From assembly GCA_031296935.1 (NCBI GenBank), contig JAVDPD010000022.1:1-64000 (forward strand): 64,000 nt of DNA. Direction: 5' to 3'. A program made the translations under genes and the position numbers. This document shows positions 20,101 to 27,892 of this stretch, piece by piece. Each line of letters opens with the position of its first letter. Position 1 is the stretch's first letter. A model generated the notes under the pieces. It was not told the origin of the DNA. It did no database searches and saw only the letters and a program-made list of their open reading frames with translations. Source of the stretch: Cerasicoccus maritimus (GTDB lineage Bacteria; Verrucomicrobiota; Verrucomicrobiia; Opitutales; Cerasicoccaceae).

Positions 20101-20170
20101 TGTCACGAAAAGGCACAGAAAACTCAAAATGTAGTTAGGTGTTTTTGTGTTCTTTTGTGCTTTCTTGTGG
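20101..20170. repeat. intergenic inverted word repeat (copy 1 of 3)
   Basis: A spacer-filling imperfect inverted repeat with a left arm like CACGAAAAGGCACAGAAAA and a right arm like TTTTGTGCTTTCTTGTGG. Similar units are at 22468-22540 and 31199-31279. It could fold as a hairpin in the operon mRNA. Confidence 0.65.
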
Positions 20171-20932
20171 CTATGAATCTGCGATTAGTTGCTTGAGGAC
20201 CTTGGCGTCGGCCCGGAATTGGTCGGGCGTATCGCCAGCGACGAATTCCGTGATAATGTAGCGGTCGCCTTCGGCCTGCTTGATGAGCTTCAGGTATTCG
20301 GTCCACGCGGCAATGCCGTCGGCGAGCGGCAGCTTGTCGTTCCAACCGCCGGGGCCCCAGTGGAAGCAATGCACATGCGACATGACGGGGAGGGCGGCCT
20401 TGAGCTGGACCAAGTCGTCTTCCAGCGTGCCGCCAGAGCGCGGCTGCCAGTAGAGCTTGAGCTCGGGCAGGCCGACTTCGGCGAGCAGCTGGTGCGCGGA
20501 AGCCTGCGTGTCGGTCAAGGTGTTGCCGTGGTATTCGAGCGCGATGGTGATGCCCGCTGCGGTTGCCGCGGTGACGGCTTTGCGCAGCGACTCAGCCACC
20601 TCGGCGCGGTAGGCAGCGTCGGCCACATCCGAACCTTTACGACCAGCCCAAACGCGGATCACCGTGGAGCCGAGAGCTTGCGCGGTGGCGAGGTCGTCAT
20701 CGAAGGCGCCGGCTTCTTCATCGCAACGGTAGTAAGAACCGTAGGACTGGCAGTCGATGCCGGCGGCGTCGCACTTTGCCTTGATTTCCTTGGCGACTTC
20801 GATTTCGCCGGGCTTTGCGTGAACGTCGCCGCCCCATTCAATGCCGTCGATGCCGCACTCTTTGACGAGTGCGATGATTTCATCGACGGACAATGGACGG
20901 AAGGTGATAGAAGTGAGGCCGGTGCGAAGCAT
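20171..20932 (-). CDS. sugar phosphate isomerase/epimerase family protein (TIM barrel)
   Basis: Second xylose-isomerase-like TIM-barrel protein (253 aa), not closely similar to its downstream neighbour. It begins MLRTGLTSITFRPLSVDEI. Likely metal ligands lie in IALEYHGNTLTD, ELKLYWQPR, SHVHCFHWGPG and YIITEFVAGD. The role is probably epimerisation or keto-sugar processing within the same pathway. Word-like inverted repeats separate it from both neighbours, so co-transcription is likely but not tightly spaced. Confidence 0.83.
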   Translation of the reverse strand: MLRTGLTSITFRPLSVDEIIALVKECGIDGIEWGGDVHAKPGEIEVAKEIKAKCDAAGIDCQSYGSYYRCDEEAGAFDDDLATAQALGSTVIRVWAGRKGSDVADAAYRAEVAESLRKAVTAATAAGITIALEYHGNTLTDTQASAHQLLAEVGLPELKLYWQPRSGGTLEDDLVQLKAALPVMSHVHCFHWGPGGWNDKLPLADGIAAWTEYLKLIKQAEGDRYIITEFVAGDTPDQFRADAKVLKQLIADS

Positions 20933-21013
20933 AGGTGTGTAAGTCTGTAGGTGTGCAAGTGTGTAAGTTGTTTCGGTGTTTTACTTATGCACCTACGCAC
21001 TGACACACTTACG
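20933..21013. repeat. inverted word repeat (GTAGGTGTG / CACCTAC type)
   Basis: The spacer upstream of the second epimerase gene carries repeated GTAGGTGTG/GTGTGTAAG words and, after a short loop, the complementary CTTATGCACCTACGCACTG and CACACTTACG words. A half-copy of the same words lies at 22407-22445. The arms could pair in RNA. Confidence 0.6.
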
Positions 21014-21026
21014 AACCGTTATTTTC

Positions 21027-22400
21027 TTAGGCCCAGAAGGTGTAATACGGCTTATTCTGAATCAGGCGCTGCAGGTAAACCGCCAGCTCCATGGCGTGGT
21101 AGTCGCCCCACATGGAGGACTCGCCGCGGGCGGCCTTGCCGGCTTCGGGCTTGTGGTCCCAGCCGTTGGGCTCGTGGTAAATGGAGTGCAGGATGAGGCC
21201 GTGGTGCTTCGGGTCGGTCGAGAGGTAAGGCTCGCTGAAGAGGCTGGACGCCATCTTGATGCCGGCCTTGGTGTATTTCTCGGCGTTGGCGGTGTCGCCC
21301 TTGGCTTCGAAGTATTTGCCGAGGCGGAACATGCCTTGCGCGCTGATCGCGGCGGCGGAGCTGTCGACGGGCTCGTAGGCGTTGTAAGGATCGGCCGGGC
21401 GGTCCATGTAATCACCGAGCAAGTGGAGCTTTGGAGCACCGGTGTCCCAGTAAGGAATGCCGCAGACGGGCGTGTTTTCGATGCAGTGGTCGGCTGTCGC
21501 GGTGGCACCTTTCAGCATCATGCTTTCAATGGCTTCGCGGCCACCGAACTCGGCGAGCTCTTCGTCGGAGAATTCCTTGAGCAGCTCGAGCTCTTCGGCG
21601 AAGCCAACGATGGCCCAGGATTGACCACGGGTCCAAGTGCTGAACCCGGTGTAGCCTTGCTGGCTATTCGGGCAGCGGTAGGCGCCGTCCTTGGTGTTGA
21701 AGATCGCTTCGTGCGTGGTGCGTCCGCGCTCGTCGTAGCTGTCGCGGCCTTCGCCGTAGAACACGCTATACTTCGCGGTGGACTCGATGTGCTGTAGCGC
21801 GCGGTCGAGCAGGTTGATCGGCTTGTCGCCTTCGCCCATGAGCACGTGGCCGAGGCGGTGCGCGACCATCAAAATGCGGCAGCTGCGGATCGTATCGACG
21901 AAGAGCGAGTGCGGTCCGTTGAAAGAATGGATGAAGCCGCCGCCCTGACGGTTGGTCCAGCGGGCAGCCTGCACGGCGCCGGAGACCTTGATCGCGAGCT
22001 CGTAGAAATTGCGCTCCCACTCGTTCTCGGGGATGCGGCCTTCGAGCATGAGGCGGCGCAAGTTGCCGTAGGTCGACAAGTTGTTAAAGCCGTGGTCGTG
22101 TACACCGATGTGGCTCACGTGGTTGGCCATCTTCGAGACGGTGCGCTTGCGGCCGGAGGCGAGGCTTTCCTCGTCGCCGGTGGCGTCAAAGTGGAGCACG
22201 GAGATGCCGTAGCGGAAACCCTCGGTCCATTCGGTCCAGCCGCGGGTGGTGTATTTGCCTTCGACGGTGAAAACGGGCGAGCCCTTGGCGTCGTCGTATT
22301 CGGCGTCGATGGCCGCGATCTTGGTCTTGGCCAGGTCGAAGAATTGATTGAGCTGCGGCTCGAGGGACTTGAGTTCGGGAGCGGAGTTTAAGTCGATCAT
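21027..22400 (-). CDS. GH88 family unsaturated glucuronyl hydrolase
   Basis: Glycoside hydrolase of 457 aa resembling family 88, which removes the unsaturated 4,5-uronic acid left by polysaccharide lyases from oligosaccharides. Family features visible: GWTEWTEGFRYG near residue 55, the catalytic-Asp block SHIGVHDHGFNNLSTYG, the middle block RWTNRQGGGFIHSFNG, the signature FSTWTRGQSWAIVGF, and the C-terminal SSMWGDYHAMELAVYLQRL. No signal peptide is seen, so it probably acts in the cytoplasm or periplasm on imported oligosaccharides. It links the sulfatase and KDPG aldolase into one route: desulfation, release of unsaturated uronate, then keto-deoxy sugar cleavage. GH105 is a less likely alternative. 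Confidence 0.9.
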   Translation of the reverse strand: MIDLNSAPELKSLEPQLNQFFDLAKTKIAAIDAEYDDAKGSPVFTVEGKYTTRGWTEWTEGFRYGISVLHFDATGDEESLASGRKRTVSKMANHVSHIGVHDHGFNNLSTYGNLRRLMLEGRIPENEWERNFYELAIKVSGAVQAARWTNRQGGGFIHSFNGPHSLFVDTIRSCRILMVAHRLGHVLMGEGDKPINLLDRALQHIESTAKYSVFYGEGRDSYDERGRTTHEAIFNTKDGAYRCPNSQQGYTGFSTWTRGQSWAIVGFAEELELLKEFSDEELAEFGGREAIESMMLKGATATADHCIENTPVCGIPYWDTGAPKLHLLGDYMDRPADPYNAYEPVDSSAAAISAQGMFRLGKYFEAKGDTANAEKYTKAGIKMASSLFSEPYLSTDPKHHGLILHSIYHEPNGWDHKPEAGKAARGESSMWGDYHAMELAVYLQRLIQNKPYYTFWA

Positions 22401-22467
22401 AGGGATTTAAAAGTTCGTAGGGTTCGTAGGTGTGTAAGTTCGTAAGGTTGGGGATGTGGTTTGGTTG

Positions 22468-22540
22468 GCCGCCAAGAGGCGCAAAAAAACTCAAAATTGG
22501 AGACGGGAAGTTTTGTGTGTTTTGTGCTTCTTTGCGGCGA
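22468..22540. repeat. intergenic inverted word repeat (copy 2 of 3)
   Basis: Imperfect inverted repeat with arms GGCCGCCAAGAGGCGCAAAA and TTTTGTGCTTCTTTGCGGC, filling the gap between the XRE regulator gene and the GH88 gene. Related to 20101-20170 and 31199-31279. Confidence 0.7.
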
Positions 22541-22543
22541 TTC

Positions 22544-23080
22544 TTAAAAGCGGTGTGCCTTGTTGAGGTGGATGATAGTGATTTCGCTGTCTTCCAGGAT
22601 TTCGTAAGTGTGCTCCAACGCGGCGTCGAACTTGAGCGCCTGGCCGGGCTCAAGCAGGTGCTTTTCGCGGGGGAGGTTGATCTGCATTTTGCCGGACTTG
22701 AGCCAGCAGATTTCAAAGTCGTCGCCGTGGGCTTCGGGCTTGGACAGCTGCGAACCGGCCTTCGCTGTGGCCTGGTAGCACTGGATGCCCTTGAAGTCGA
22801 CGCGGTCGAAGTCGAACGGACCGCTGGTGTAGCTATCCTGATCCTTCTTTGTGGCCGAGCAGGATTCGGCGAGGTTCAGCAGATCGGTGGCGGAGAGCCC
22901 AAACACCCGCGCGAGGCGGTAAAGGGTGTCGAGCTCGATCATGTTCTGGTTGCGCTCCAGCTTCGACAGGCCGGCGATGGTGATGCCACAGAGCTTGGAA
23001 ACATCCTCCAACGTCATGCCCGCCCGCTTACGCATGTCGCGGACAATGGAGAAATCGAGTGTGGTTTCGTTGGAGGCCAT
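22544..23080 (-). CDS. XRE family regulator with C-terminal cupin domain
   Basis: Regulator of 178 aa. The N-terminal helix-turn-helix is RKRAGMTLEDVSKLCGITIAGLSKLERNQ (residues ~16-45), followed by VFGLSATDLLNLAE. The C-terminal cupin (residues ~100-175) includes KSGKMQINLPREKHLLEPGQ and LEHTYEILEDSEITIIHL. XRE-cupin proteins commonly sense small molecules such as sugars. The start at 23080 (MASNETTLDF) is preferred to 23092. It heads the - strand cluster and is the likely local controller. The 434 bp upstream contain an unusual palindromic array. Confidence 0.88.
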   Translation of the reverse strand: MASNETTLDFSIVRDMRKRAGMTLEDVSKLCGITIAGLSKLERNQNMIELDTLYRLARVFGLSATDLLNLAESCSATKKDQDSYTSGPFDFDRVDFKGIQCYQATAKAGSQLSKPEAHGDDFEICWLKSGKMQINLPREKHLLEPGQALKFDAALEHTYEILEDSEITIIHLNKAHRF

Positions 23081-23319
23081 GAGTAAATGCAACTGAAAGC
23101 TAAAAAAGCAGCTATATTTTGCTTTTCAAGCTAAAAATGGTGGTATTTTTGTGCCAAGCGCTAAAAAGGGAGACGTTTTTATCTCAATGGATAATTTTAT
23201 GCCTGAAAACGCTGGCGCTTCTGATTGAGCCATAATGGTCATGCATGACTGAACCTAGCCGGTTGTTGGATACGCATAAGTTGCTGTATTGCAGTAACGT
23301 AGCCTCGGTTGTTGGTCCT

Positions 23320-23411
23320 TACGCCCACGGACGTAAGGGGCCTACGTCCCGGGACGTAACTATGCTACGTCCACGGACGTAAATGGGCTACGTCCACGGG
23401 CGTAACCACCA
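23320..23411. repeat. four tandem 23-bp palindromic repeats
   Basis: Four units start at 23320, 23343, 23366 and 23389 with an exact 23-bp period. Each has a 16-bp dyad of consensus TACGTCCACGGACGTA; the second, TACGTCCCGGGACGTA, is a perfect palindrome. A ~7-bp spacer often ending GGC separates them. The period is not a multiple of three and there are no unique spacers, so this is neither coding nor CRISPR. It lies about 240 bp upstream of the XRE-cupin start and beyond the exbD stop. An operator array or structured transcript is possible. Confidence 0.85.
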
Positions 23412-23514
23412 ACACCAGTGGGTGTGTCGACGCAACACACGGGCATGAGTTACCCCAACACCAGTCTGGAGTTGGGGCGAAACAGGGAGGGGTGCCGACT
23501 GAATAGACGTTCGG
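23412..23514. other. hairpin-rich spacer downstream of exbD
   Basis: Follows the palindromic array. It contains a strong hairpin at 23453-23477 (CCCCAAC-A-CCAG-T-CTGG-A-GTTGGGG) and a smaller one just before it (ACACC-AGTG-GGTGT). There is no T-run beside either, so termination of the exbD transcript here is uncertain. No coding region is seen. Confidence 0.55.
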
Positions 23515-23907
23515 TTAGCGCGCCTGAAGCCGGACTTTGCCCAGCTCGACCTTGTTGGATTCATCCATCACGAAGGTCACGTATTTGAGCGGCACGTCTT
23601 CATCGGCCTGGACGAGGATGTTCGGCTTTTGCTCCTGCTGAGCGGCCTCGGCGAAGGCGACTTTGATTTCGTCTTCGGTAATCTTTTCGTTGTTCAGGAA
23701 GTATTCGCCTTCGGGGGTGATGCCCACGACGAGCTGGTCGACCTCTCCGGCCTTGCCCGCGGTTTCCATCTTCGGCGGGGTGATGTTCAACACGTTGAGG
23801 TTGCGAAACTGCATCGTCATCAGGAAGAAGAAAATGAGCACGATCAGCACGTCGATCAACGGCACGATGTTGATCTCGGCTTTGCGGCGTGGACGGAGGC
23901 GTTTCAT
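23515..23907 (-). CDS. exbD: ExbD/TolR family biopolymer transport protein
   Basis: Inner-membrane protein of 130 aa with a short cytoplasmic basic leader (MKRLRPRRKAEINIVPLIDV), one transmembrane helix containing the functional Asp (PLIDVLIVLIFFFLMTM) and a periplasmic domain. With ExbB it forms the proton-driven motor that energises TonB or Tol. The exbB-like gene is directly upstream on the same strand, 111 bp away across a repeat-like spacer. It may energise the TonB receptor at 6-9 kb or serve a Tol-Pal system; no tonB or tolB is in the window. Confidence 0.9.
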   Translation of the reverse strand: MKRLRPRRKAEINIVPLIDVLIVLIFFFLMTMQFRNLNVLNITPPKMETAGKAGEVDQLVVGITPEGEYFLNNEKITEDEIKVAFAEAAQQEQKPNILVQADEDVPLKYVTFVMDESNKVELGKVRLQAR

Positions 23908-23919
23908 GAGAAGGAGGAA

Positions 23920-24018
23920 AAAGTAAAAAGGAAAAAGATTAAAGTTTCAGAGTGGTGAATTGGATCGGCTAAAGGAATGCACGTCGTTGCTGGCGCTTTT
24001 TCCTTTAATCTTTTCCCT
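23920..24018. repeat. A/T-word inverted repeat between exbB and exbD
   Basis: Arms of the type AAAGTAAAAAGGAAAAAGATTAAAG (23920-23944) and CTTTTTCCTTTAATC...CCCTTTAACC (from 23996) pair imperfectly. The exbB stop codon lies at the edge of the right arm. A half-copy of the same words precedes the folA stop near 35264-35290. Same style as the other spacers in this window. Confidence 0.6.
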
Positions 24019-24594
24019 TTAACCTTTCTGGCCCTTGGCCAAATCCACCATGCGCTCGACGCCCACAAAGAGCTGCGCGGTGAGGAGGTCGACGCGGCGG
24101 TTTAAATAACTGGCACCGACGAGGGCGGGAATCGCGATGGACAGGCCGAGCATGGTGGTGGTCAGCGCCATCGCAATGCCTTGCATGAATTGAGTCGGGT
24201 CGGGCATACCGCTGGACGGGTCGATGCCGCTGAAGACGTCGATGAGGCCGGTGACCGTGCCGAGCAGGCCGAGTAGCGGGGCGGCGCCGACAACGATGTC
24301 GAGGATGAACATGCCGCGCTCAAGGCGGGCGGTTTCCAGCGAGGCAAAGGCCTTGAGCGCCTCGGGGTCCGGCCGGTTGAGCTGGTAGAAGAACAAAATG
24401 CGGCCCGCAGTCGACTCGTGATCGCCCTCGAGCTCCAGCACGTCGCCCTTCACGAAGCTGTCGACGATCGACTTGGGGAGGATCTTCGAGCTGCGTAGCG
24501 CGACGAGGCGCTCCACCAGAATGAAGACCATCAGGATCGAACAAAGAGCCAAAGGATAGAGAAACCAGCCTGCGCCTGCCAATAAATTGCCCAT
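24019..24594 (-). CDS. exbB: MotA/TolQ/ExbB family proton channel protein
   Basis: Inner-membrane protein of 191 aa. The first transmembrane helix is near residues 10-28 (LYPLALCSILMVFILVERL); the proton-channel helices are at ~95-115 (GAAPLLGLLGTVTGLIDVF) and ~135-160 (GIAMALTTTMLGLSIAIPALVGASYLNRR). The GLLGTVTG motif is typical of ExbB/TolQ. It works with the ExbD protein encoded next to it. The protein is a little shorter than E. coli ExbB. Confidence 0.9.
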   Translation of the reverse strand: MGNLLAGAGWFLYPLALCSILMVFILVERLVALRSSKILPKSIVDSFVKGDVLELEGDHESTAGRILFFYQLNRPDPEALKAFASLETARLERGMFILDIVVGAAPLLGLLGTVTGLIDVFSGIDPSSGMPDPTQFMQGIAMALTTTMLGLSIAIPALVGASYLNRRVDLLTAQLFVGVERMVDLAKGQKG

Positions 24595-24780
24595 GGCCTA
24601 GGGAGATTGGCCCTAAGTGGCCTGCTAGCAACGTTTAATTTACGAGATTACATTAGCTTCAGTGCCGGTTCGCGGTTTCCGTGCGAAGGGGCGATTTTTG
24701 GCTTGGGCGCGGCGGGGTGCTGCGTAATGTGAGATTTTGCGCTTCATTAAGAGCCCGAAACTCCAACCCGACCTAACACT

Positions 24781-25383
24781 TTGAATCTTCCTAATCTGCT
24801 CAGCCTGTCCCGCATCGCGTTTCTCTTTGTGATCGCGGCGCTGCTGTTCGCTGACTTTAAAGGCGCGGTGCTGTCGGCGCTGGTGCTCTTTATTATCGCC
24901 GCAATCACCGACTGGGCCGATGGCTACGTGGCGCGGCGCTTTAAAATGATTACTGACTTCGGCAAACTGATGGACGCGCTGGCGGACAAGGTGCTGATGG
25001 TCGGTATGTTTGTGATCCTCGTGGCGCATCCGGACTTTTTGCCGCGCTGGAGCTTGTTTCTGGTGCTCGTGATCATCGGCCGCGAATTCCTGATCACCGG
25101 CTTGCGCCTCGTGGCGGCGAGTCGCGGCGTGGTCCTCGCGGCAGAGCAGGGCGGCAAGATCAAGACGGTCTTCCAAATCGTGGCCTGCTCGATTCTTCTC
25201 CTGGCGCTTTCGCTCTCGCAGGACTTCGGGATGAGCGGCGGGCTCGTTTCCACGTTTTATTGGATCGGCATGGCGCTGTTCGTCGTTGCCGCCGCGCTGA
25301 CTTTGCAATCCGGCGGAACCTACATGACGAAATACTGGTATTTATTCTCGACGCCGCCAGCCGGCGATAAGACCGAACAATAA
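24781..25383 (+). CDS. pgsA: CDP-diacylglycerol-glycerol-3-phosphate 3-phosphatidyltransferase
   Basis: Membrane enzyme of 200 aa making phosphatidylglycerol phosphate, the first committed step to phosphatidylglycerol and cardiolipin. The CDP-alcohol phosphotransferase motif D-x2-D-G-x2-A-R-x8-G-x3-D-x3-D is intact in TDWADGYVARRFK...FGKLMDALADK. The start is TTG at 24781, chosen because MNLPNLLSLSRIAF is the canonical PgsA N-terminus; no strong ribosome binding site is visible. The stop codon abuts the pgpA start, so the two successive pathway steps are encoded together. Confidence 0.94.
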   Translation: MNLPNLLSLSRIAFLFVIAALLFADFKGAVLSALVLFIIAAITDWADGYVARRFKMITDFGKLMDALADKVLMVGMFVILVAHPDFLPRWSLFLVLVIIGREFLITGLRLVAASRGVVLAAEQGGKIKTVFQIVACSILLLALSLSQDFGMSGGLVSTFYWIGMALFVVAAALTLQSGGTYMTKYWYLFSTPPAGDKTEQ

Positions 25384-25911
25384 ATGAATCCGGATAAATG
25401 GCATCCCTGGACGAGCTTGTTGCCGAGCCCCGTCATTAATAACGTTGCGACGCTCGGCCAGCTGGGCTACCTCGGCAAAGCACCGGGCACCAATGGCTCA
25501 GTCGCGGGCGTCTTGCTCTACACGGTGATGTTTTTCCCGCTGCATCCGTTCTGGTATCTCGTGATGCTGGCGATCTGGATCTACCTCGCGATCGCGTTTT
25601 GCGGTGAGGCGGAGAAGCGGATGTTTAAACAAGACCCGGGCGAAGTGATCCTCGATGAAGTGGTCGCGTTGCCGGTGTGCTTCCTGGGGCTCCAACCAGC
25701 AATCGTGGCCTTCGGCGGCTGGGCGTGGATCATCCTGCTCGCGGGCTTTGGGCTGTTCCGGCTCTTCGATATCCTCAAGCCTTTCGGCATTAAAAAACTC
25801 CAAAGCATGCCGGGCGGTCTTGGAGTAGTGGTGGATGATTTAGCGGCCGGCGTCGCAACCTGCGTTTGCCTACACGTGCTGGTCAGGTTGACCGCGCAGT
25901 ATTTCGTTTAG
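25384..25911 (+). CDS. pgpA: phosphatidylglycerophosphatase A
   Basis: Membrane phosphatase of 175 aa that dephosphorylates phosphatidylglycerol phosphate. PgpA motifs are present: LGYLGKAPGTNGS near the N-terminus, the catalytic acidic block DPGEVILDEVVALP, and FRLFDILKPFGIKKLQ-MPGGLGVVVDDLAAG at the C-terminus. It begins immediately after the pgsA stop codon with no gap, so translational coupling is likely. It converges on the small zinc-finger-like gene at 25915. Confidence 0.94.
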   Translation: MNPDKWHPWTSLLPSPVINNVATLGQLGYLGKAPGTNGSVAGVLLYTVMFFPLHPFWYLVMLAIWIYLAIAFCGEAEKRMFKQDPGEVILDEVVALPVCFLGLQPAIVAFGGWAWIILLAGFGLFRLFDILKPFGIKKLQSMPGGLGVVVDDLAAGVATCVCLHVLVRLTAQYFV

Positions 25912-25914
25912 GGC

Positions 25915-26202
25915 TTACTCGATGGCAGCTAACTTCGCCTTGAGGCGTTCCTTGCAATCGTTGGACATACCGTCGGACACCGCTTGCTCGCCAATATCGT
26001 CACAGCAGGCGCCCAGCTTGTCGTGCATCAGCTCAACTTGTTTGTCGTAGCGGGCCGTGTAAGGGCACATGACGCAAAGAATCTTCAGCTTGATCTTCTC
26101 GCCAGTGGTCAATTCGCGCTCACAGGATTCGGACGCTAAACGCGCCGCGTCGTGGCACGTTAAGAAGTTACGGGTGAACCATTTGTAAACTGCGAGAAAC
26201 AT
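25915..26202 (-). CDS. small zf-HC2-like zinc-finger protein
   Basis: A 95-aa protein. The segment TCHDAARLASESCERELTTG followed by KIKLKILCVMCPYTARYDKQ resembles small zinc-finger proteins related to anti-sigma factors, which usually carry a C-H-x-A-x-RL start and a later C-x2-C. Here the second pair reads C-V-M-C, so a zinc site is plausible. The C-terminal half is helical, with two extra Cys pairs (ACCDD and a single NDC). No membrane segment is seen and no ECF sigma gene is adjacent, so an anti-sigma role is unproven. Confidence 0.65.
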   Translation of the reverse strand: MFLAVYKWFTRNFLTCHDAARLASESCERELTTGEKIKLKILCVMCPYTARYDKQVELMHDKLGACCDDIGEQAVSDGMSNDCKERLKAKLAAIE

Positions 26203-26281
26203 ACGTCAGAAAAGATCTTTTTCTTATAGACGTAATGTTTGCCAAAACCTTGCACGCTTCAATGCATTTTTCTGAAGGAAA

Positions 26282-27010
26282 TTATTCAGCGAATAATTCC
26301 TCAATGTTCGCCGCGCGAATAATGGCTGTCGGGAACTCTGCGACTGACGCTTTCGGTCCGACCAGCGCCGCCCGCCAACCAGCATTCAGCGCGCCTTCGA
26401 TGTCTTCCGCCGGGCTGTCGCCAACGTGGAGTATTGCATCCGTCGGTGCGCCGATGACTTCACGCACGCGGTGGAAAATCTCAGGGTTCGGCTTTTCCAC
26501 GCCGAACTGCTCCGAGACGAAGACTTGCTCAAAGTAGCCTGCGAGGCCCAGGCCATCGATCACGCCGTGGAGTCGCGCATCGTTGTTCGAAAGCACGAAC
26601 AGTCGCAGCCCGCGAGCTTGTAATTTCTGTAGTGCGGCTTCGGCACCGGGCAGGATGCGCCAGCGTTTGGCCTGCGCGAATGAATTCCATAGCGCGTCGA
26701 ATTGCGAGTCGAAGGTCTCGGCTGGTGTGAGTCCGTCCAGCGTGCCAGAGACGATTTCGCGCCAGCTTACGCGGTCGAGGACTGCGCCCGGGCGGTTCGT
26801 TTTCAGCGCCTTGAAGCTCGCGCGAAAGCGTGTTTCCAGCAGGTTGGAATCCAGCGGATAGCCGAGCAGAGCGAGCTCTTCGGCATAGACTTCGCCGACG
26901 GACGGGTAGGGCTCGATCAGCGTGCCCGCGGCGTCAAAGGTAATGGCAGCGATGCTGTCGAGGCAGATGGGAAGCGCTTGGTGTGCAGGAATTAGTGCTT
27001 TCATTTTCAA
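26282..27010 (-). CDS. HAD-IA family hydrolase
   Basis: Haloacid dehalogenase superfamily protein of 242 aa. Motif I is FDAAGTLIEPYPSVGEVYAE, with the nucleophile Asp but Ala where phosphatases usually have a second Asp, as in HDHD3-like members. Motif II is LFVLSNNDARLHG, motif III the Lys in GVEKPNPEIF and motif IV HVGDSPAEDIEGALNAGW. Probably a phosphatase or dehalogenase of a small metabolite; the substrate is unknown. Met3 (27004) is an alternative start. Divergent from the LPS glycosyltransferase genes with a 49-bp gap. Confidence 0.85.
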   Translation of the reverse strand: MKMKALIPAHQALPICLDSIAAITFDAAGTLIEPYPSVGEVYAEELALLGYPLDSNLLETRFRASFKALKTNRPGAVLDRVSWREIVSGTLDGLTPAETFDSQFDALWNSFAQAKRWRILPGAEAALQKLQARGLRLFVLSNNDARLHGVIDGLGLAGYFEQVFVSEQFGVEKPNPEIFHRVREVIGAPTDAILHVGDSPAEDIEGALNAGWRAALVGPKASVAEFPTAIIRAANIEELFAE

Positions 27011-27059
27011 GTTCGGCTTCTATCTTCCTAGATTCATCGAGCCGGTCGGTCGATAGACA

Positions 27060-27890
27060 ATGAGTGAAACTTTCCCCAGCCTTTCTGTATCGATAATTGC
27101 GCACAATGAGGCCGCCATCATTCGGCGCTGCCTGGATAGTGTGAAGGATTTGGCGGACGAGATTATCCTCGTGGTCAATGATTGCGACGACGGCACGGAC
27201 ACCATTGCGCAAGAAGAATACGGCGCGCGCGTGATCTACGAAACCTGGCACGGCCACCGCGACCAAAAGAACATCGCGCTGCAGCACGTGACCAAGGATT
27301 GGGTGCTGTGCGTCGATTGCGACGAAGAGCTGTCCGGCGCATTGCAGGATGAGATTCGCGCGTTTCTGAAGACATTGGCCAAGGATTTTAGCGGGGCTAG
27401 TTTTCCGCGTAAAAACTGGTTTCTCGGCCGCTGGATTACCCACGGCGACTGGTATCCCGACCGCTCGCTGCGTCTTTTTAAGAACGGTTCCGGCAAGTGG
27501 GCGGGCTCCCGGGAGCACGACAGCATGCGCGTCGAAGGGAGCGTCTATAAGCTCAAGCATGACCTGCATCACTACTCGACGCCGACGCTCACGTCGCAGA
27601 TCGGGAAGATCAGTTATTTCTCTGACATCTTCCTGCAACGGGAGATCGACAAGGGCAAAAAGTTCAGCGTGTTGGGCATTATCTTTCGGCCGTTCTGGCG
27701 CTTTGTTCGCGGCTATTTTTTGCGCCTCGGTTTTCTGGATGGCTTTCCGGGGTTCTACATTGCGATCGTGAACTCGTTTAGCTCTTTCGTGCGCCACAGC
27801 CGGATCTACGAATACGAGACGACGCCCGAAGTGAAGGCTAAGTTCGACCAATTGCGGGCCGAGTCGCTGCACCGCGGCGAGCAGGAGTAG
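27060..27890 (+). CDS. family 2 glycosyltransferase (WaaE/KdtX-like)
   Basis: GT2 glycosyltransferase of 276 aa resembling LPS-core beta-1,4-glucosyltransferases. It begins with the nucleotide-sugar fold (PSLSVSIIAHNEAAIIRRCL), has the DxD-like acidic block VLCVDCDEELS, and the family stretch FPRKNWFLGRWITHGDWYPDRSLRLFKNG and LKHDLHHYS. The C-terminal part is basic and hydrophobic, fitting membrane association. It is followed 2 bp later by a second glycosyltransferase gene, then by two GT9 genes, so this is probably an LPS core or surface glycan locus. Confidence 0.88.
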   Translation: MSETFPSLSVSIIAHNEAAIIRRCLDSVKDLADEIILVVNDCDDGTDTIAQEEYGARVIYETWHGHRDQKNIALQHVTKDWVLCVDCDEELSGALQDEIRAFLKTLAKDFSGASFPRKNWFLGRWITHGDWYPDRSLRLFKNGSGKWAGSREHDSMRVEGSVYKLKHDLHHYSTPTLTSQIGKISYFSDIFLQREIDKGKKFSVLGIIFRPFWRFVRGYFLRLGFLDGFPGFYIAIVNSFSSFVRHSRIYEYETTPEVKAKFDQLRAESLHRGEQE

Positions 27891-27892
27891 CC

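Noticed and set aside
18136..20134. Long + strand open frames antisense to the Gfo/Idh and epimerase genes
   Set aside because: Shadows of well-supported - strand genes; no start-site or domain support.
23320..23411. CRISPR array
   Set aside because: Repeats are 23 bp with only ~7 bp between dyads and no unique spacers; no cas genes in the window.
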